Source: Tenodera sinensis (taxonomy: Eukaryota; Arthropoda; Insecta; Mantodea; Mantidae). Taken from it: a stretch of 64,000 nt of DNA. Below, piece by piece: positions 22,493-35,856 of this stretch. A model generated the notes under the pieces. The model did no database searches and had not been told where the DNA came from. It saw nothing but the letters and a program-made list of their open reading frames with translations. Location: the NCBI GenBank assembly GCA_030765045.1, contig CM060962.1, forward strand, positions 263,785,647-263,849,646, in the 5' to 3' direction. Both the position numbers and the translations under genes were made by a program. The stretch's first letter is position 1. Each line of letters begins with the position of its first letter.

Positions 22493-23685
22493 ATTTGGCA
22501 ACATTATAGAGGCGATGATCATGTGGAGGAATATGGCTTTTAAATGGTGTAAGAATTATCAAAATCTATTTAGTAGTTCTTGAGATCACTCTACATACAC
22601 ACATACACACTCATACACACACAAATTCTTTCTTTCATTATACTGTTATTCTAAACAAAGAAATAATGCTGTTTTAATTCATGTTACACTTTACAGGAGC
22701 AGTTTCTGATGTGCAATAACTTTTAATTAAGGAATATGGGCTTTGTTGCATGTATACATAATACGGAAAACAAAAGACCTATTCGCATAGCTGCTCACAT
22801 TTGTTACCAGTGAATGGGTCCATTGCTATGGAGATCACGTGAGATAGTTAACCTGAGTCCTGAGATCACAATATTAGAGTTAAAATGATTATTTTGTGCT
22901 TAATGAGCTTCTAACAAAAATAAAAAAAATTGCGGGGTGGCATTTTGGGGAGGCCTAAAATGACATTTAGACAGCTAAACATTTTGTTATGTGAATCAAT
23001 ATGTATTACTAAGTATCAAAAGAACCAGAATATTCAAAATATAAAATTTTAGTATCATATGAGATACCTCGGGACTATATTAATCTTTTGTGGGTTTTTT
23101 AATCCTGCCATCAATATAAAGTACACAAGGCAGAGAAAAAATATGAGCGTAAAGTGCATAACACCGGCCGTCATAAGTTTAACACCTCCACATTGCGAGA
23201 AGAAAATCCTAAACCCGGCGTATCATATGATACCAAAGGATGCAGGAGGTTATCAGATTTTGCAATGCAGGAGAAATGAGAATTTCGTGAATAATTGGTT
23301 CCACAGGAAGAATATAGGCTTTGGATTTATTGAAGTTTGTGCCATTGGCCCTGGTGGTGGATTTTGATTCTCGTAAGACATTGCTGTGGGCAATTTTCTT
23401 GGTAATTGTGCGATGGCTGTGTTGTTTTCACCGGCCAGCGTTAGGCTTTTGTTTATGAGGAGCTTACCGGTCGTTTGCCGTGCGTGGGGATTGGCGCGGG
23501 GAACGTGTGAGAGAAGTCCGGTCTCCTTTGCTTCTAAGGCAGCCAGCCAAGCTGATGTGAGATCGAGGTGAGTGAATATGATTGCGTTTGCATACTAATC
23601 GTTGGAAATAAAGTATGCTAACTACCCTGATCACCTTGAGGTTTTTATTTTAGTGGGTATTTTATGATGCTTATTGTTGCATTAC
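22493..23685. other. Mostly featureless; GC-rich patch 23440-23575
   Basis: 23440-23575 is markedly GC-rich on an AT-rich background and ends in a donor-like gaggtgagtg. No protein or RNA family was recognised. Confidence 0.35.
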
Positions 23686-23689
23686 GTCG

Positions 23690-24030
23690 CCTCCTTAACC
23701 TGGTGGTAGCTCTACTGCTTACCAAGAGGGAGAACCGAGTTCGATTCCCAGTACCGGCCTGGAGATTTTCTCCGGCTGATAGACTTCGTCTGGGGTGCAC
23801 ACAGCCTCGTTAGGTCGCTGAGGAACATATTGAGGAAATATTTGATTGAAAAGTAATGATCCCTGGTTGTGACGACCGCGTAACTGGCCGGGAGGGACAG
23901 CGGTGCTGACCACGTCCCACCTCCAGTACTGCGCCCCACTCATGACGCCTGTTATGGGCACAGTAGGCAACTTAGCGGTCGGGCGGTAGGCCTTGGCCCG
24001 GAAACTGCTGCTGCGTCTCGGATTTTATCA
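23690..24030 (+). repeat. tRNA-headed SINE with TTA-rich tail
   Basis: Box A-like tggtggtagct and box B-like gagttcgattccc at 23700-23750. Then gagattttctccggctgata, a unique body with gacgaccgcgtaactggccg, and an end at gcgtctcggattttatc that runs straight into the microsatellite. The array at 24027-24853 probably grew from this SINE's simple-sequence tail. Confidence 0.7.
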
Positions 24031-24670
24031 TTATTATTAATATTATTATTATTATTGTTATAGTTATAGTTATTGTTATTGTTATTGTTATTGTTATTGT
24101 TATTGTTATGGTTATGGTTATGGTTATGGTTATGGTTATGGTTATGGTTATGGTTATGGTTATGGTTATGGTTATGGTTATGGTTATGGTTATTGTTATG
24201 GTTATTGTTATTGTTATGGTTATTGTTATGGTTAGCGTTAGCGTTAGCGTTAGTGTTAGTACTGTTACTGTTACTGTTAGTGTTAGTGTTAGTGTTAGTG
24301 TTAGTGTTAGTGTTAGTGTTAGTGTTAGTGTTAGTGTTAGTGTTAGTGTTAGTGTTAGTGTTAGTGTTAGTGTTAGTGTTAGTGTTAGTGTTAGTGTTAG
24401 TGTTAGTGTTAGTGTTAGTGTTAGTGTTAGTGTTAGTGTTAGTGTTAGTGTTAGTGTTAGTGTTAGTGTTAGTGTTAGTGTTAGTGTTAGTGTTACTGTT
24501 ACTGTTACTGTTACTGTTACTGTTACTGTTACTGTTACTATTAATATTACTATTACTATTACTATTACTATTACTATTACTATTACTATTATTATTATTA
24601 TTATTATTGTTTTTGTTGTTGTTGTTCTTGTTACCGTTACCGTTACCATTACCATTAATATTATTATTAC

Positions 24671-24731
<61 letters not shown>

Positions 24732-24853
24732 GATGTTATTGTTGTTCTTATTATTATTATTATTTTTGTTATTGTTATTGTTGTTATTATTATTATGGTT
24801 GTTGTTATTATTAATTATCATTACTATTATTATTGTTATTATTACTATTATTA
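24027..24853. repeat. Compound TTA / TTATGG / TTAGTG / TTACTG array (~0.83 kb)
   Basis: Ordered blocks: TTA and TTATTG, about 15 units of TTATGG (24104-24195), short TTATTG and TTAGCG stretches, about 36 units of TTAGTG (24276-24492), TTACTG, TTACTA, then TTA with TTG interruptions. All units are variants on TTA-NNN, a sign of point mutation followed by local spread. Three long open frames on each strand are low-complexity artefacts. Confidence 0.97.
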
Positions 24854-24879
24854 TTGCACTACATTGTTTTAAACCCCAT

Positions 24880-25385
24880 GTTTATGACCGAGCGCGATGG
24901 GTCCCCGGTAGCGTTAGGCTCGCATTTGGAAGGTCGCGGTTTCGATTCCCGCGGCCGACCTTCCTCATCCACGGATTTCTCGAGGTTTTCTCGGGTCACT
25001 AGGGAATGGTAATTATATCCATCGAATTTCCCATACCCCCATTTCATTTTATGTTCATTTCAATCTGGTTTTTCAGGATCGGAATGTTGGCAATGGGCGA
25101 GTTTGGTGCTGCTGTGTGGGAACTTTACGAACAGTAACTGCTGTTTCCGACGGATGGGTGGAGTTGTAGTCGACTGACCTGCTGGGGTGGACCGCTGCCA
25201 AAACCCATGAGGCTGGTGGTTATGGCGAACCGTGGATTCGGGATGAAGAATACCCAGCTCGCACTACTCGCCCGGGTTCCAATACGCCCGCAGAGGGCTC
25301 TCATTTCATCCCTTCCTCCCGGGGTCTGACATACAATAGCCTCAACAGTTGGCTCAATAAAGAATCCCCTCCCTCTATACTCTGC
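24880..25385 (+). repeat. tRNA-headed SINE, long body
   Basis: Head with gttaggctcgcatttggaag and box B ggtttcgattccc, followed by gaggttttctcgggtcacta. The ~350-bp body ends near ttggctcaataaagaatccc. Start and end are approximate. Confidence 0.6.
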
Positions 25386-25767
25386 ATGTCCATGACACCA
25401 TGTGGTGATCTTGCGGTACTTCTCATTTCCTATAGAGCACAGAGTTGCCTATTATATATGTGGTTAGAATAAAATGGTTTTACGCTTTTATTGTGAACTA
25501 ATTTAGAAGTGTTACATCTACTCAGTTACTCAGCTTTAATGTAACTTTCGTTAGTAACTGTTTCTTTTCACGTAGGTTTGCCCTTTGTTAAGTCCTAGGT
25601 CGTTTGGTGTGCTAGCAAAGGATACGCGCATTGTGTATTTAACTGAGATGAATTATATAAGAAATTGTTAATTTTATCACAAATACAAATTCACTTGGAA
25701 TGGAACAAGCTTTTAGTAAACCCATGACTGATTATTAAGCTTTCCTATTGGGTCATTTAGTGTTGTT

Positions 25768-26013
25768 AGGAGAGTATTGTTTTGTGGTGTTTAACGCCAG
25801 CTTTTACTATTACGGGACCGCAGGCGATGACACTGATGATACATGGAATGAAGATGGAGCACCAGTGGAATGAGATGGCGGGGGAAACCGGAAAACCCAT
25901 ATGAAACGCGCCCCAGCGCCGCTTCGTCCACCACGAATCGCATATGCGGTTGCCTGGGATCGAACCCGGGCCACTTTGATGAGAAACAAATGGTCTAACC
26001 ACTCGGCTGCAGA
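25768..26013 (-). repeat. tRNA-headed SINE, type N
   Basis: On the minus strand: head with ggttagaccatttgtttctc and box B cgggttcgatcccagg, then a central block with ggtttcccccgccatctcat, then atcatcagtgtcatcgcctg, ending taaacaccacaaaac. The central block resembles the deeply conserved Nin-DC-type SINE domain (assignment from memory). It is one of three close copies with 31777-32022 and 43189-43427. Confidence 0.8.
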
Positions 26014-26015
26014 AA

Positions 26016-26990
26016 ATATAGCTTATAGCTAAGAAAATCCATATCCGTAACTGGAGATTTTGCCTTGAGCATAAGCTTGCTCTGGATTTAGCTTGTAATC
26101 AAATGTAAGACGTCAGAATAGTACTTAGGAATTGCACAGAGGATACATCTTCAATATAACTTGCTATCAATAGGTTAATTTATCCGCGTTAGTGATTTTC
26201 TCTAGCACATTGCCAATTTTCAACTATTGTAGTATAAACATGCTTTGTTTTCAACCATTGCCATTAGTTATGTGGAGGTATGTGCAGGTTTTCGTGGAGG
26301 TGTTCTGTTCATATTCGTAGTTCAAATATTAAGTGTTACAGATACTAACAGATTTGTTACCTCCCTTCTTTCTGCTAATTACCTGTGTTCATTGTGTTCC
26401 AAATTGAGATGTAGTTTTACAAGTGTTATACATTTTTGTTTTGTTACAATATTATAGTCTCGTTAATGAATGAATAAATGAATGAACGAACGAAGAATGA
26501 ATGAATTACTAAATCCTATAGTGTCCTGTAAAAGGCAAAAGCCTCGTGCAAGGGTAGAGGCCGTTTTATAGTGCTCACGTAGAGTATAGTTCAGCAACCT
26601 GAGTTCGCTTATGTTCACCGTTTTCTAACATCTGGGAAGTATACTGGGATGCATAAAAGGTGGCCTATAACGGAACGCAGCTGTTTATGTTGGTAATGAA
26701 AAATATAGCTCCACCTCTGCCAGCGTGCGCTGCTGCATTCCTTGAGTATAGTTTTAGCCACTCCATTTACAGGGTTGTATACCTCCCCCCAAATATGGCT
26801 GAAATGCCGAAGGGTAACTTTACAAGCTATATGTTCACTAACGGAGTACCGTAAAAGTAATACATTCTTCGTTGGATTTAAGCGCAAAAAATAAAGTATA
26901 CAATAACAACATAGAAACAAAGACTTCAATCTCAGAATAAAACGATGCCCTCGAAACTCGTCACGTATATGTATTTTTTCACGGGCAAAG
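26016..26990. other. No recognised element; AATG microsatellite 26465-26507
   Basis: A short AATG/AACG run. The rest is unassigned, including overlapping open frames at 26615-26929 without motifs. Confidence 0.45.
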
Positions 26991-27014
26991 TTTGTATGCT
27001 ATCCATTTTACTAT

Positions 27015-27440
27015 ACAACGTAACAGTCACATGGTTTTCTCTACTCACTTTTCTTTTACGTAATAAATTCACATACCCTTTCCTACTCGCCCTTCAGCAT
27101 ACAATTCACACAATTTTCTATGACTAAAATAGAAATGCCACATATTGCATTCACAGGATTTTCTATGCTCATTTTTCTTTTACGAAACACGATCACATTT
27201 GCTTCTCTATTTGCCGATCAACATACAATCCACAGAATTTTCTGTGATTGAAATAGAAATGCAACACATTGAATCACACGATTTTCTCTACACACTTTTG
27301 TTTTATAAAACACAATGCATTTCTTTCTCTACTGCCTCTTCTACAAAGCATCCATACAATTTTCTATATGATTGACATAGAAATGCAACTCTTAAATTCA
27401 CACAGCTTTCTCTGCTCGCTTTTATTTTATTTGGAGTTGT
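27015..27440 (-). repeat. Family B tandem array, about 3.4 units of ~124 bp
   Basis: The phrase 'cacacgattttctctactc' recurs near 27025, 27149, 27273 and 27397. Between these, each unit has 'ttcttttacg', 'atacaattcacacaatttt' and 'aaatagaaatgcaacacatt' in fixed order. It is the reverse complement of the 43 kb array. Confidence 0.8.
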
Positions 27441-28490
27441 TCAAAAGTACCTTTGCATAGTGCTTTCGTGATGTTTTTATTTGTTTATGTTGTTTATTTT
27501 GGGTAAAAACTCAACCGGCTATAACCGTTAAACCACGGACAACACCGCGTATTTCAGCTAGTATAGAATAAATCTGGGTGAGTACTGTGGAGTACGAGAA
27601 AGTGTGACGAACGCGCCTAATTCCTGATAGTCGCACAGATGTGTTACCTCGTGCGCGCGCACGCACAATGCACGCAATCAGCGCACCGTATAGCCTCGCA
27701 CGTGTAGCAATTTCCTATAGCCAGAGTGACAAAGTGGCACTGGGGAAAACGGATTTTCTAAGCATTCAGATTCGCTGTCAGTGTGATTTCCTCGCTTGCC
27801 AGATGACCCCGATTTAGCTACGGGCATTCAGACGAGTACAATAGGAATTTCATAAAGCGCAGCAACAACAGATGTGAACTGGGGTGGTGATGGTATTAGA
27901 AATGGAACAGCATTCGATATTCGATACAACACTGTTCACAAGCCAATATTCTCTTTTAATTTCAAGTCTTCCTCAATAATTACTGAAGTCATTATCGCCT
28001 TCGTTACCTTCAGATAATATTCTGCTCAGCTTCTCGCCAGCTAGTTATATCACTGTAAAATCCTACAGTATGCTCAGAAATCGTTAATGCAGGTATATAT
28101 CGAGCTTCTAGCCGATATAGAAGAGGAAATTGGTTTAAGCATTTCGCTTAAATGCGTTTTGTAATGCTTGTGTACTGGAGTAGCCGAATACTAAGTAAGG
28201 ATATTGCATTGGCTTCTCGTATTCAGAGGCGATAACGAGTATGGAATATAATGATTGACATAATAGTTACTATCAGACTTTAATTGTTTTAAGACTAGCT
28301 GTACCCGATTTCCCTTGAACGTCACGACTACCAACTCGTGACTCCCACGGAGCTTCTATATGAATCCACTCCTATATTATAAAGAAAAGAATTTAATGGC
28401 AGCTCTCTAGATTTCAGAGTGACCAACTTTACACTAAATTAAGGTAGGCAAACATTACAAAGAAGACAGTAAATAAATTTGTTTTGAAAA
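27441..28490. other. No recognisable feature
   Basis: Moderately GC-rich 27640-27720 with alternating purine-pyrimidine gtgcgcgcgcacgcac. Otherwise unassigned. Confidence 0.4.
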
Positions 28491-28493
28491 ACA

Positions 28494-29272
28494 AAAATCT
28501 CATGTGTTACACACACCTGGCTTTCTCTACTCTTGCACAAACCATTTTTACAAACTCATATTCCTCTATCTTCTTCGTGTTAATCGAGATAAACAATTCC
28601 AGAAATTATCTTACTGCTGATGTTCTTGTATGTGAAAGGGGAATATGGGAGTACATTAGACTTTGAGCGATAGTAAAATCTTTTAAAGCTTTCAAATTCC
28701 GTTCTGTTTGCATGGCCAAGACATAAAAAAGTGAATAGAACTATTTCAGAACTCACACAAACAACAAGGAATATCTCCGAAATGGTTCGCTCCACAAAAA
28801 AATGCATTTGGACCTAAATTATGTGCTTAAAACGAGATATACAATTTTTGTACAGTAAGATTTGGTCCACCTCTTATGGTTTACCAGTTATGCAACAGTG
28901 ATCAAGAGTAAACAGGACTGCATAGGCTATAGCGAGAAAATTCAAAATATTCATTTCATTTGCCATAAAAATATCTCAAACATATGACATTTTAATCAAA
29001 ATCGTTAAAGTGCTTTTTGAAAAAAATCAACATTTTCGAAAAAATTTCCATATAAAAGGTAGTTTAGAGAGGAGGAATATTCTTCAAAATATTTGTGTCG
29101 CATCCTCGAAAGATATTAAACACAGACAGACCCACACACGGACTTTTTTTCTAAAAATCCTATTTTTTCGGTTCAGGGGGGTCTCAAAACATATTTCCGG
29201 TGAAATCTCGACATGAAATTTTTTTGTCGAACACAGTACTTCCGCTACTTACCCATGCATAGTAGAGAAAAT
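28494..29272 (-). repeat. Family A element, core shortened
   Basis: Starts at 29272 as ATTTTCTCTACT. The CAGACA core is short (29121-29140). The 3' end at 28494-28530 has one stem base changed (AGGTG/CACAT). Confidence 0.75.
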
Positions 29273-30505
29273 AAAAAAAATTAAATTGATTAAATCACTT
29301 TCCAGCGCTTAATATTACATCATGTTGTATTTAACGCAAAACTATGTTGTAAAAGTAGTTAAAGTGCGTGGAGAACGTATGTAAGCATTAAAACTGTTTT
29401 AAATAAAGGCACACTTGATACCGAAATTAAAGACTCATAAAATGAACCGCTTATAACAGAATTCAAATAATGATAATTAGAACAATAAGTTTCAATGAAA
29501 AGGAATAAGGAAACCGAACGTAAAAAGGGTTAGAATTGCGAACTTAAAAAGCTGAATAGAGTTGTGACCGTTTTTGTAGCGCCAGTGTTTAGTTAAGAGC
29601 AGTCCACACTTTTGGCTGCTCAGTCGAAATGAAGGCATCGTAATTCTTTGGTGTGGGATACATTAAAAACAACAAGCTCAAAGTTGTATCACAGTGAATC
29701 ATATTTTAGGTGTGTAAATAAGAGCACGGCTTTATTTGACCTGTGAGTTGTTTTTTGAATTACGTACATTTGTCGGGGAAGTCTCAGTGCAAATATTGGA
29801 AACATTTACTAAAACACGGTATCACCATAATTAGTATCGTTCTTTCTAAACAAAACACACGACACCTTGAGAGAGAAATCTCAATGCTCTACCGACGACA
29901 GAGGGATGCATAACAAAGGATTTTGAGACATTGTTAGGCGGCATGCAGCATTGCGGCTTCAAACTGTTTCATCAAAGCGTGACTAACAAAACGCTAATTC
30001 GGCTGTAAAATTGTTGCATCGGCGACTGGCGAATACTGTTTCAACCTAAACAAGAATTATTATTTGCTGTAAACTCACAGTTTACTTCCTACAAGATAAT
30101 ACCTGTGCCGCAAACGTAGGTATCAGTTGCAATTAGCACAACTACGACACTATCTTTACCATAGGTATGTTTTAGAATAAGTTGCTGGATTGGTGTCAAC
30201 TCAAACAGAAAGCCACCAAAAGTAATGTCACAGTTAACCCTTGGTGAATTCCAACAGCTTGCGAGCGACCCTCCGTTTCACCAGGTAATAACAACAATGC
30301 GAAAAACGAGTAACATTTATATGTTTCGTTTAGCTTTCATTACAAAGGTAAAACATGCCCTTCTGTGTCTACATAGGTTTGAGAGATTACTGAACATTCG
30401 ATGAATTTCTGCACACAGAATATTAGAAAAAGCACCAAGAATATTGCCTTCTAATTATTCAAGCATGTAGGAAACTATTGTATAATTTGACTTTTTAAGC
30501 ATTCT
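29273..30505. other. No recognisable feature
   Basis: AT-rich, no coding or repeat family supported. Confidence 0.4.
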
Positions 30506-30506
30506 C

Positions 30507-30892
<386 letters not shown>

Positions 30893-31410
30893 ATCACATG
30901 TATTTAAATCTAGAGAGCGAGTAGGATTGTCAATTATTCTGTCATAAAGAACAGTAATATAGGGGGCGATATTTTGGATTTCTTTCAATGACAGTCCCGA
31001 TTTGGCTTAATTTTATCTGGTTGTCCTGTTTCTCTTTGTGTAACACGGTCCCGGCCTACCTTTCTACTCAATTTTGTGTAACAATTAATTTTTACATTTG
31101 CTAGAAACGGCGATCATGAAATTTTCCTTCGAGCAAAGTGTAATACAAAAAACGCTCGTTCTTCTGTATTATGCATTATCATAACTGCCTACAGCTGCAC
31201 GAAAGGTTATTTCTACTGTACAAAATGTCTCATTATATTAGACTGAACTACAAATGTCATTACTCGCCGTTGGTACGTTTCCGAGCAGCTGCAAAGCAAT
31301 GCATTTCTACCGACAGTTGCTACGGTCCACACCCGGCGGTTGCCAGTCGCGTCATTCAAGATAAAGCTGCTATAATCTACTCGTCTAGATATATGTACCT
31401 ATATAAAGGT

Positions 31411-31486
<76 letters not shown>

Positions 31487-31521
31487 GTGTGCGTGTGTGT
31501 GTTACGTGTGCGTGAGTGTGT
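31411..31521. repeat. GT dinucleotide microsatellite
   Basis: About 70 nt of pure GT, then degenerate GTGTTACGTGTGCGTGT units. Confidence 0.97.
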
Positions 31522-31776
31522 GTTTCTTTGGCGCTTGTATACTGCTGAACGGATTGTGACCGAACTCGGCACACATAACCTTTGACACATGGCAAAAATT
31601 ACTGTCTAGGTTAGGCTTCGAAATTCCATTCTATTTTGCGCAATTATTTAATTTTATTTAATACCTACAAAACCTAGCAAGATCATCTCTAATCATAGTA
31701 GCTCAAAAATTGCCAACATAAGAATTAATTACCTAGGTTTCCACCACCTCAAACACAACAAAGAAACAGTGGTTTT

Positions 31777-32022
31777 TTTGGTACTGTTTAACGCCCGCTT
31801 TTAGTACATGCGGCACCGCAGGCGGTGACACTGATGATACATGGAATGAAGATGGGGCACCGGTGGAATGAGATGGCGGGGGAAACCGGAGACTCCGGAG
31901 GAAAACCGCCCTTGCGCCGCTTGTCCACCATAAACCCCATATACTGTCGCCTGTGATCGAACCCGGGAAGTTTTGGTGAGCTGCGAACGGTCTAATGATC
32001 TAATCACTCGGCCACGGCGCGG
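31777..32022 (-). repeat. tRNA-headed SINE, type N
   Basis: Minus-strand head ggccgagtgattagatcatt and box B cgggttcgatcacagg, then the shared central block with ggtttcccccgccatctcat, then the tail gcgggcgttaaacagtacca. The head has a small duplication (gatctaatgatctaatc) not present in the other two. Confidence 0.8.
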
Positions 32023-32025
32023 CTG

Positions 32026-32179
32026 TCATGGAGTAATAACCAAAATCACAGCCAAATAAATAATTAAAACAGCAAAGGTGCCACCACAAATCTAAAGACA
32101 CTACAAAATTCGATGTGCAGTATATTAGCCTGAATAATAGCAACAACATTAAGCCAGACAAAAGACTCCATTTTCTACG

Positions 32180-32225
<46 letters not shown>

Positions 32226-32368
32226 GTTCTTCGTATGATTACTGTGTATAGAACACTATAACACAAAAGGATTGAATATAATCGCATTCACTACAACTTT
32301 ACTTATGATGTCCTATTCACTACAAATTAAACAAAGTTAATTCGGAGAATATTAAATTATTGAATAAA

Positions 32369-32425
<57 letters not shown>

Positions 32426-34370
32426 CTATTTTATGTTCTAACGTAAGACTATTAAGGAAGCCAAAGTTAACATTCTGTCATCCTAATCCAATGTTTGGAT
32501 ATTCACTTGTAATATGTAGTTCACTTGTTTTGTAAGCAACTAGTTTCTTTCTCTATGTTGTTTCTGATGCTGTTACAAACAGAAAAACAAGAAAAACTCA
32601 GTGACATTAATGATAGTGGGTGCGAATAATAGGAACAGCATCAGACCGGACGAATCAGCACTTCTTTTTCTTGTTCTTCCTTTTACTCTTCCTCCTCATT
32701 TGTATGTTAATTTTGGGCTTTTATTTTCGTTCTTCGTATCTTATGTGCGTTGATTTCCTATTATAAGTTATGGCATTTGCGGTTAAATATATACTTTGTT
32801 TGCCAAAAGCGTTTCTGTATCGTTTTTCTCAGTAAGTATATTTTGTTCTTTATATTCAGTATCCTGAGCGCTTTATGAGGTCTTTGTGGAAGCAAATTGT
32901 GCAACAGTTCTTAAATGCTTCTAAAGAAAGAAAGGTTATTGGAGAAGTGCAACCTTCAGGTAAGAGTGTCATTTCTTTTGTAACCTTCCATCACGAATTT
33001 TATCACCTACACAGTATTTTTCAAAATATGACGCCTTCGCCTCTCACATGTGCCTAAGCCGTCAGAACTTTGAGACTTGGAGATGTCTGTGATAATAATA
33101 CATATAAATATAAACATTATGGGGAAATAACAGACTTCATGCGTATAAGCGCACTAAAATAGGCGAAAGACGCATGTAGGTTCGGTTACAAAGTCTGAAT
33201 TCAAGAAATTCTACTTATCCGTTATTATGCTACTAAATTAATAAATAGGTTCATTAATTATAATTGGTTTTGTCAGTATTGTTGTTCTCACTATCACAAG
33301 AAGGATTTTACGTTGTTCACTCTCGCTACCATCGTTTGTGTAACTAAGCAGCTGTTCCAATGACTGAGCTAATTTTATTTTTCGTGGAAATTTCCTCCAT
33401 AAATAGGGACGAGATAGCCTGAATGCGGCAACGTTGAAATCACTCAACTGCATAAACGCGGAATCATCATTACAAACTGTGGTATTTGCGGTTATTCAAC
33501 ACCGCTTTCCCATAGTATCTTTCTCTAGAGCATTTTGAAATAAATTCCATCATCCTGCCTAAATACATTTATAAGCACTTTACAACAGGAAATACTGAAA
33601 ATGTATGTCACTTATACCGTTTGTGTAGTATTTGTTTAGGTTTTATTATTACTCAACTAAACTTCTTAACTTTGAGTTGCATTTTTGTTTTCAAGAGACC
33701 ATTTTGTTTTTGTTTTGTTGTTTTGTCTTTTTTTTCCTTTTATTTGAAAGGTGGAAAATAGAAGAGTTGGAGATAAATAGTGACTTATTTTGCTAGGTAA
33801 GGGTAGATGGGAAGTGAGAACAGTGGCTTTATTTACGTGACCTGATTGTTATGTTTCTTTATTTTAGTTTTTATTTTTGTGTCTACTCGTATTTATTTAT
33901 TTTTTTATTTTATGAGGCATTTTCCCCAGAAGGTAGCAGTACCCTGTCTAAGTATTCGCTAGATGTGAACGGGTCTATGATCACAAGGTAAATTCTTTCG
34001 TATTGCAATCAACCCTTCCTTCTCCTTCCGTCTACCTTCACACCAACGTCAGACGATACCTCCCATTACCTCGCCGGCAGCCGAATGTGTTGTGAGCACA
34101 CGCGATCGGTAAATTTTGAGTGGCGCACGATGTTGCCATTCTCTTGGAAATTAAACTGTGCATAACACTGACGTTAAGTTTTGGCTAAATTCATTCGAAT
34201 TAAGATAAAAAGCACAACAGCATTGTTCACACAGTGTTTGAGCAATAGTTTGTGAAATAATAAACCATGTATATCCATTCATCAAGAAGCTAGATGGCAC
34301 CAACAATTTCACATTTCCCTTTCTATGGTATGGTTTAAGGGCGTCAACTTCGAGGTCATCAGCGACATTT
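32026..34370. other. Featureless apart from ATC (32180-32225) and TA (32370-32424) microsatellites
   Basis: Two simple repeats only. At 34265-34300 a 33-bp segment, 'tatccattcatcaagaagct' and 'agatggc', matches one arm of the foldback element at 52.45 kb. Confidence 0.5.
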
Positions 34371-34374
34371 CCCT

Positions 34375-34700
34375 TTGTCTTTTAAGAAGGCGACACGAAG
34401 ATTTTGCAACACAAAATAACCTTTACACAGAAAAGTTGTAGTTTCTTTTTTCAAAAATTGGCTAACAATTTTGACTATATTGAATTTTGGAGTAATAACT
34501 GTAAAGTCCTTTTCATCCTGAAATAATTTTGTGTAAATGATGAACAGTGAGATATAGCAACAGTATTACTTTAAAACACAAGCACCAATTGGTGTGAAAT
34601 ACAATTTAATGGTGTTAAATGTTTGCAATATGTGATTTGTTATTGGTTTGAGTTTTCATGTACTCACTCTTTGGTTTTCCAAGTTTTAAACTGCTATACT
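34375..34700 (+). repeat. Family A fragment, middle
   Basis: 'aaggcgacacgaagattttg', 'tggctaacaattttgacta' and 'gtgaaatacaatttaatgg' occur in family A order. The ends are missing. Confidence 0.5.
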
Positions 34701-35850
34701 TTTTCTTCGTGGTCATGCAAAGTCATCATTAGAAGGCGGAAGATTGTGCAATAAGCCACAAGTTTAGTGCAAATGGGTTCTACTGTTACTCTCTCACATG
34801 TACACAGCTGGAGGCGTCGGCTGATGCGCGTGTATATACGACGGCTGCGCGGTACCGGTTACGTCATTCACTCTCCCTGCCCAACTAACCTGTATCGCAC
34901 GTGACCACAAGCAGTTCCGCGCACTAGTCATCACATGGCAATCCGCTGTTTAAAATTATAACCATTATTTTAGCCTAGTGTACCGTTCTTATAACTAGAG
35001 TGAATGTGTAAATATGTAATGAAAGTGTATCGAAGTAGATAGAGCAATTAGCTTTTATAAGAATAATAATAATGCGGCAAAGTGATTAAAGAAAGTAATA
35101 GGAAGCAACACATGAAAGTGCTTTACAGCTGTTTTCTTAATGAACGAGTGGAAATTCTTTGCAGGAACAGTGTAATTGTTAGAAATAAAATTGAAACAGA
35201 ACAATCTGGATATCACGAATGTGATATAGTTTGTGGTTCAGTTCTGAATTTCAAGTCAGTGTGTAACATATTTCATTAAAATGTTATAGCTGGCTTTTAC
35301 ACAATTTATTTGCTAGTGCAGAATGTATTGTATTCTCACATAACGCTGCTTCATACACAATGTCTTTCTGTTGATTTATTATATACAATCACATGTTGCG
35401 CCGTGCTGGTTATGCTATCAGTTATGCATGACATGTCCTGCGCGGACTAATTCAGTTACCCACTCTCTATACTTATTTATTTAGTCATTTATTCCAGCGG
35501 GATGCGGGAAAGTAGCAGAGATGAATAAAATTAAGTTCGCCTATTGTAGTCTATATGAAGGGCAATCCGGTATAAATGAATGCGTGCTCATTTACAATGC
35601 ATATCTTTACAATGGAAGGAAATGTGCATACTGAATTGCAGAGAAGAGCACAATTTTGATGTTACGAAACATCGTTAGAATTTTAAGTGAAATAAGGATA
35701 CGCCGTTTAAAAATTATCTAAATGACTGCTCTAAAGAAAAGGCGCACTAAAACAACTAAGCAGTTAATGTAAATGATACCACTGATGTAAAAATCTCCTA
35801 TGGCACTATCTTTTGTTTCTATATGACTCCTATACATTATTCTTACGAAA
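34701..35850. other. No recognised element; GC-rich patch 34800-34925
   Basis: The patch has ggcgtcggctgatgcgcgtg and a promoter-like TATATA at 34832, but no coding follows. Unassigned. Confidence 0.35.
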
Positions 35851-35856
35851 GCTTAT

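Noticed and set aside
24104..24492. Telomere-like repeat (TTATGG/TTAGTG against insect TTAGG)
   Set aside because: The unit is six bases with other changes, grades into TTA and TTG units and begins at a SINE tail; no TTAGG run exists.
23952..25002. Long open frames on both strands (up to ~309 residues) rich in Leu, Val, Ser, Asn, Thr
   Set aside because: They are translations of the TTA/TTATGG/TTAGTG array in several frames at once; no start context or domain.
27015..27440. CRISPR-like regularly spaced repeat
   Set aside because: The whole ~124-bp unit is repeated, with no unique spacers, in a eukaryotic intron.
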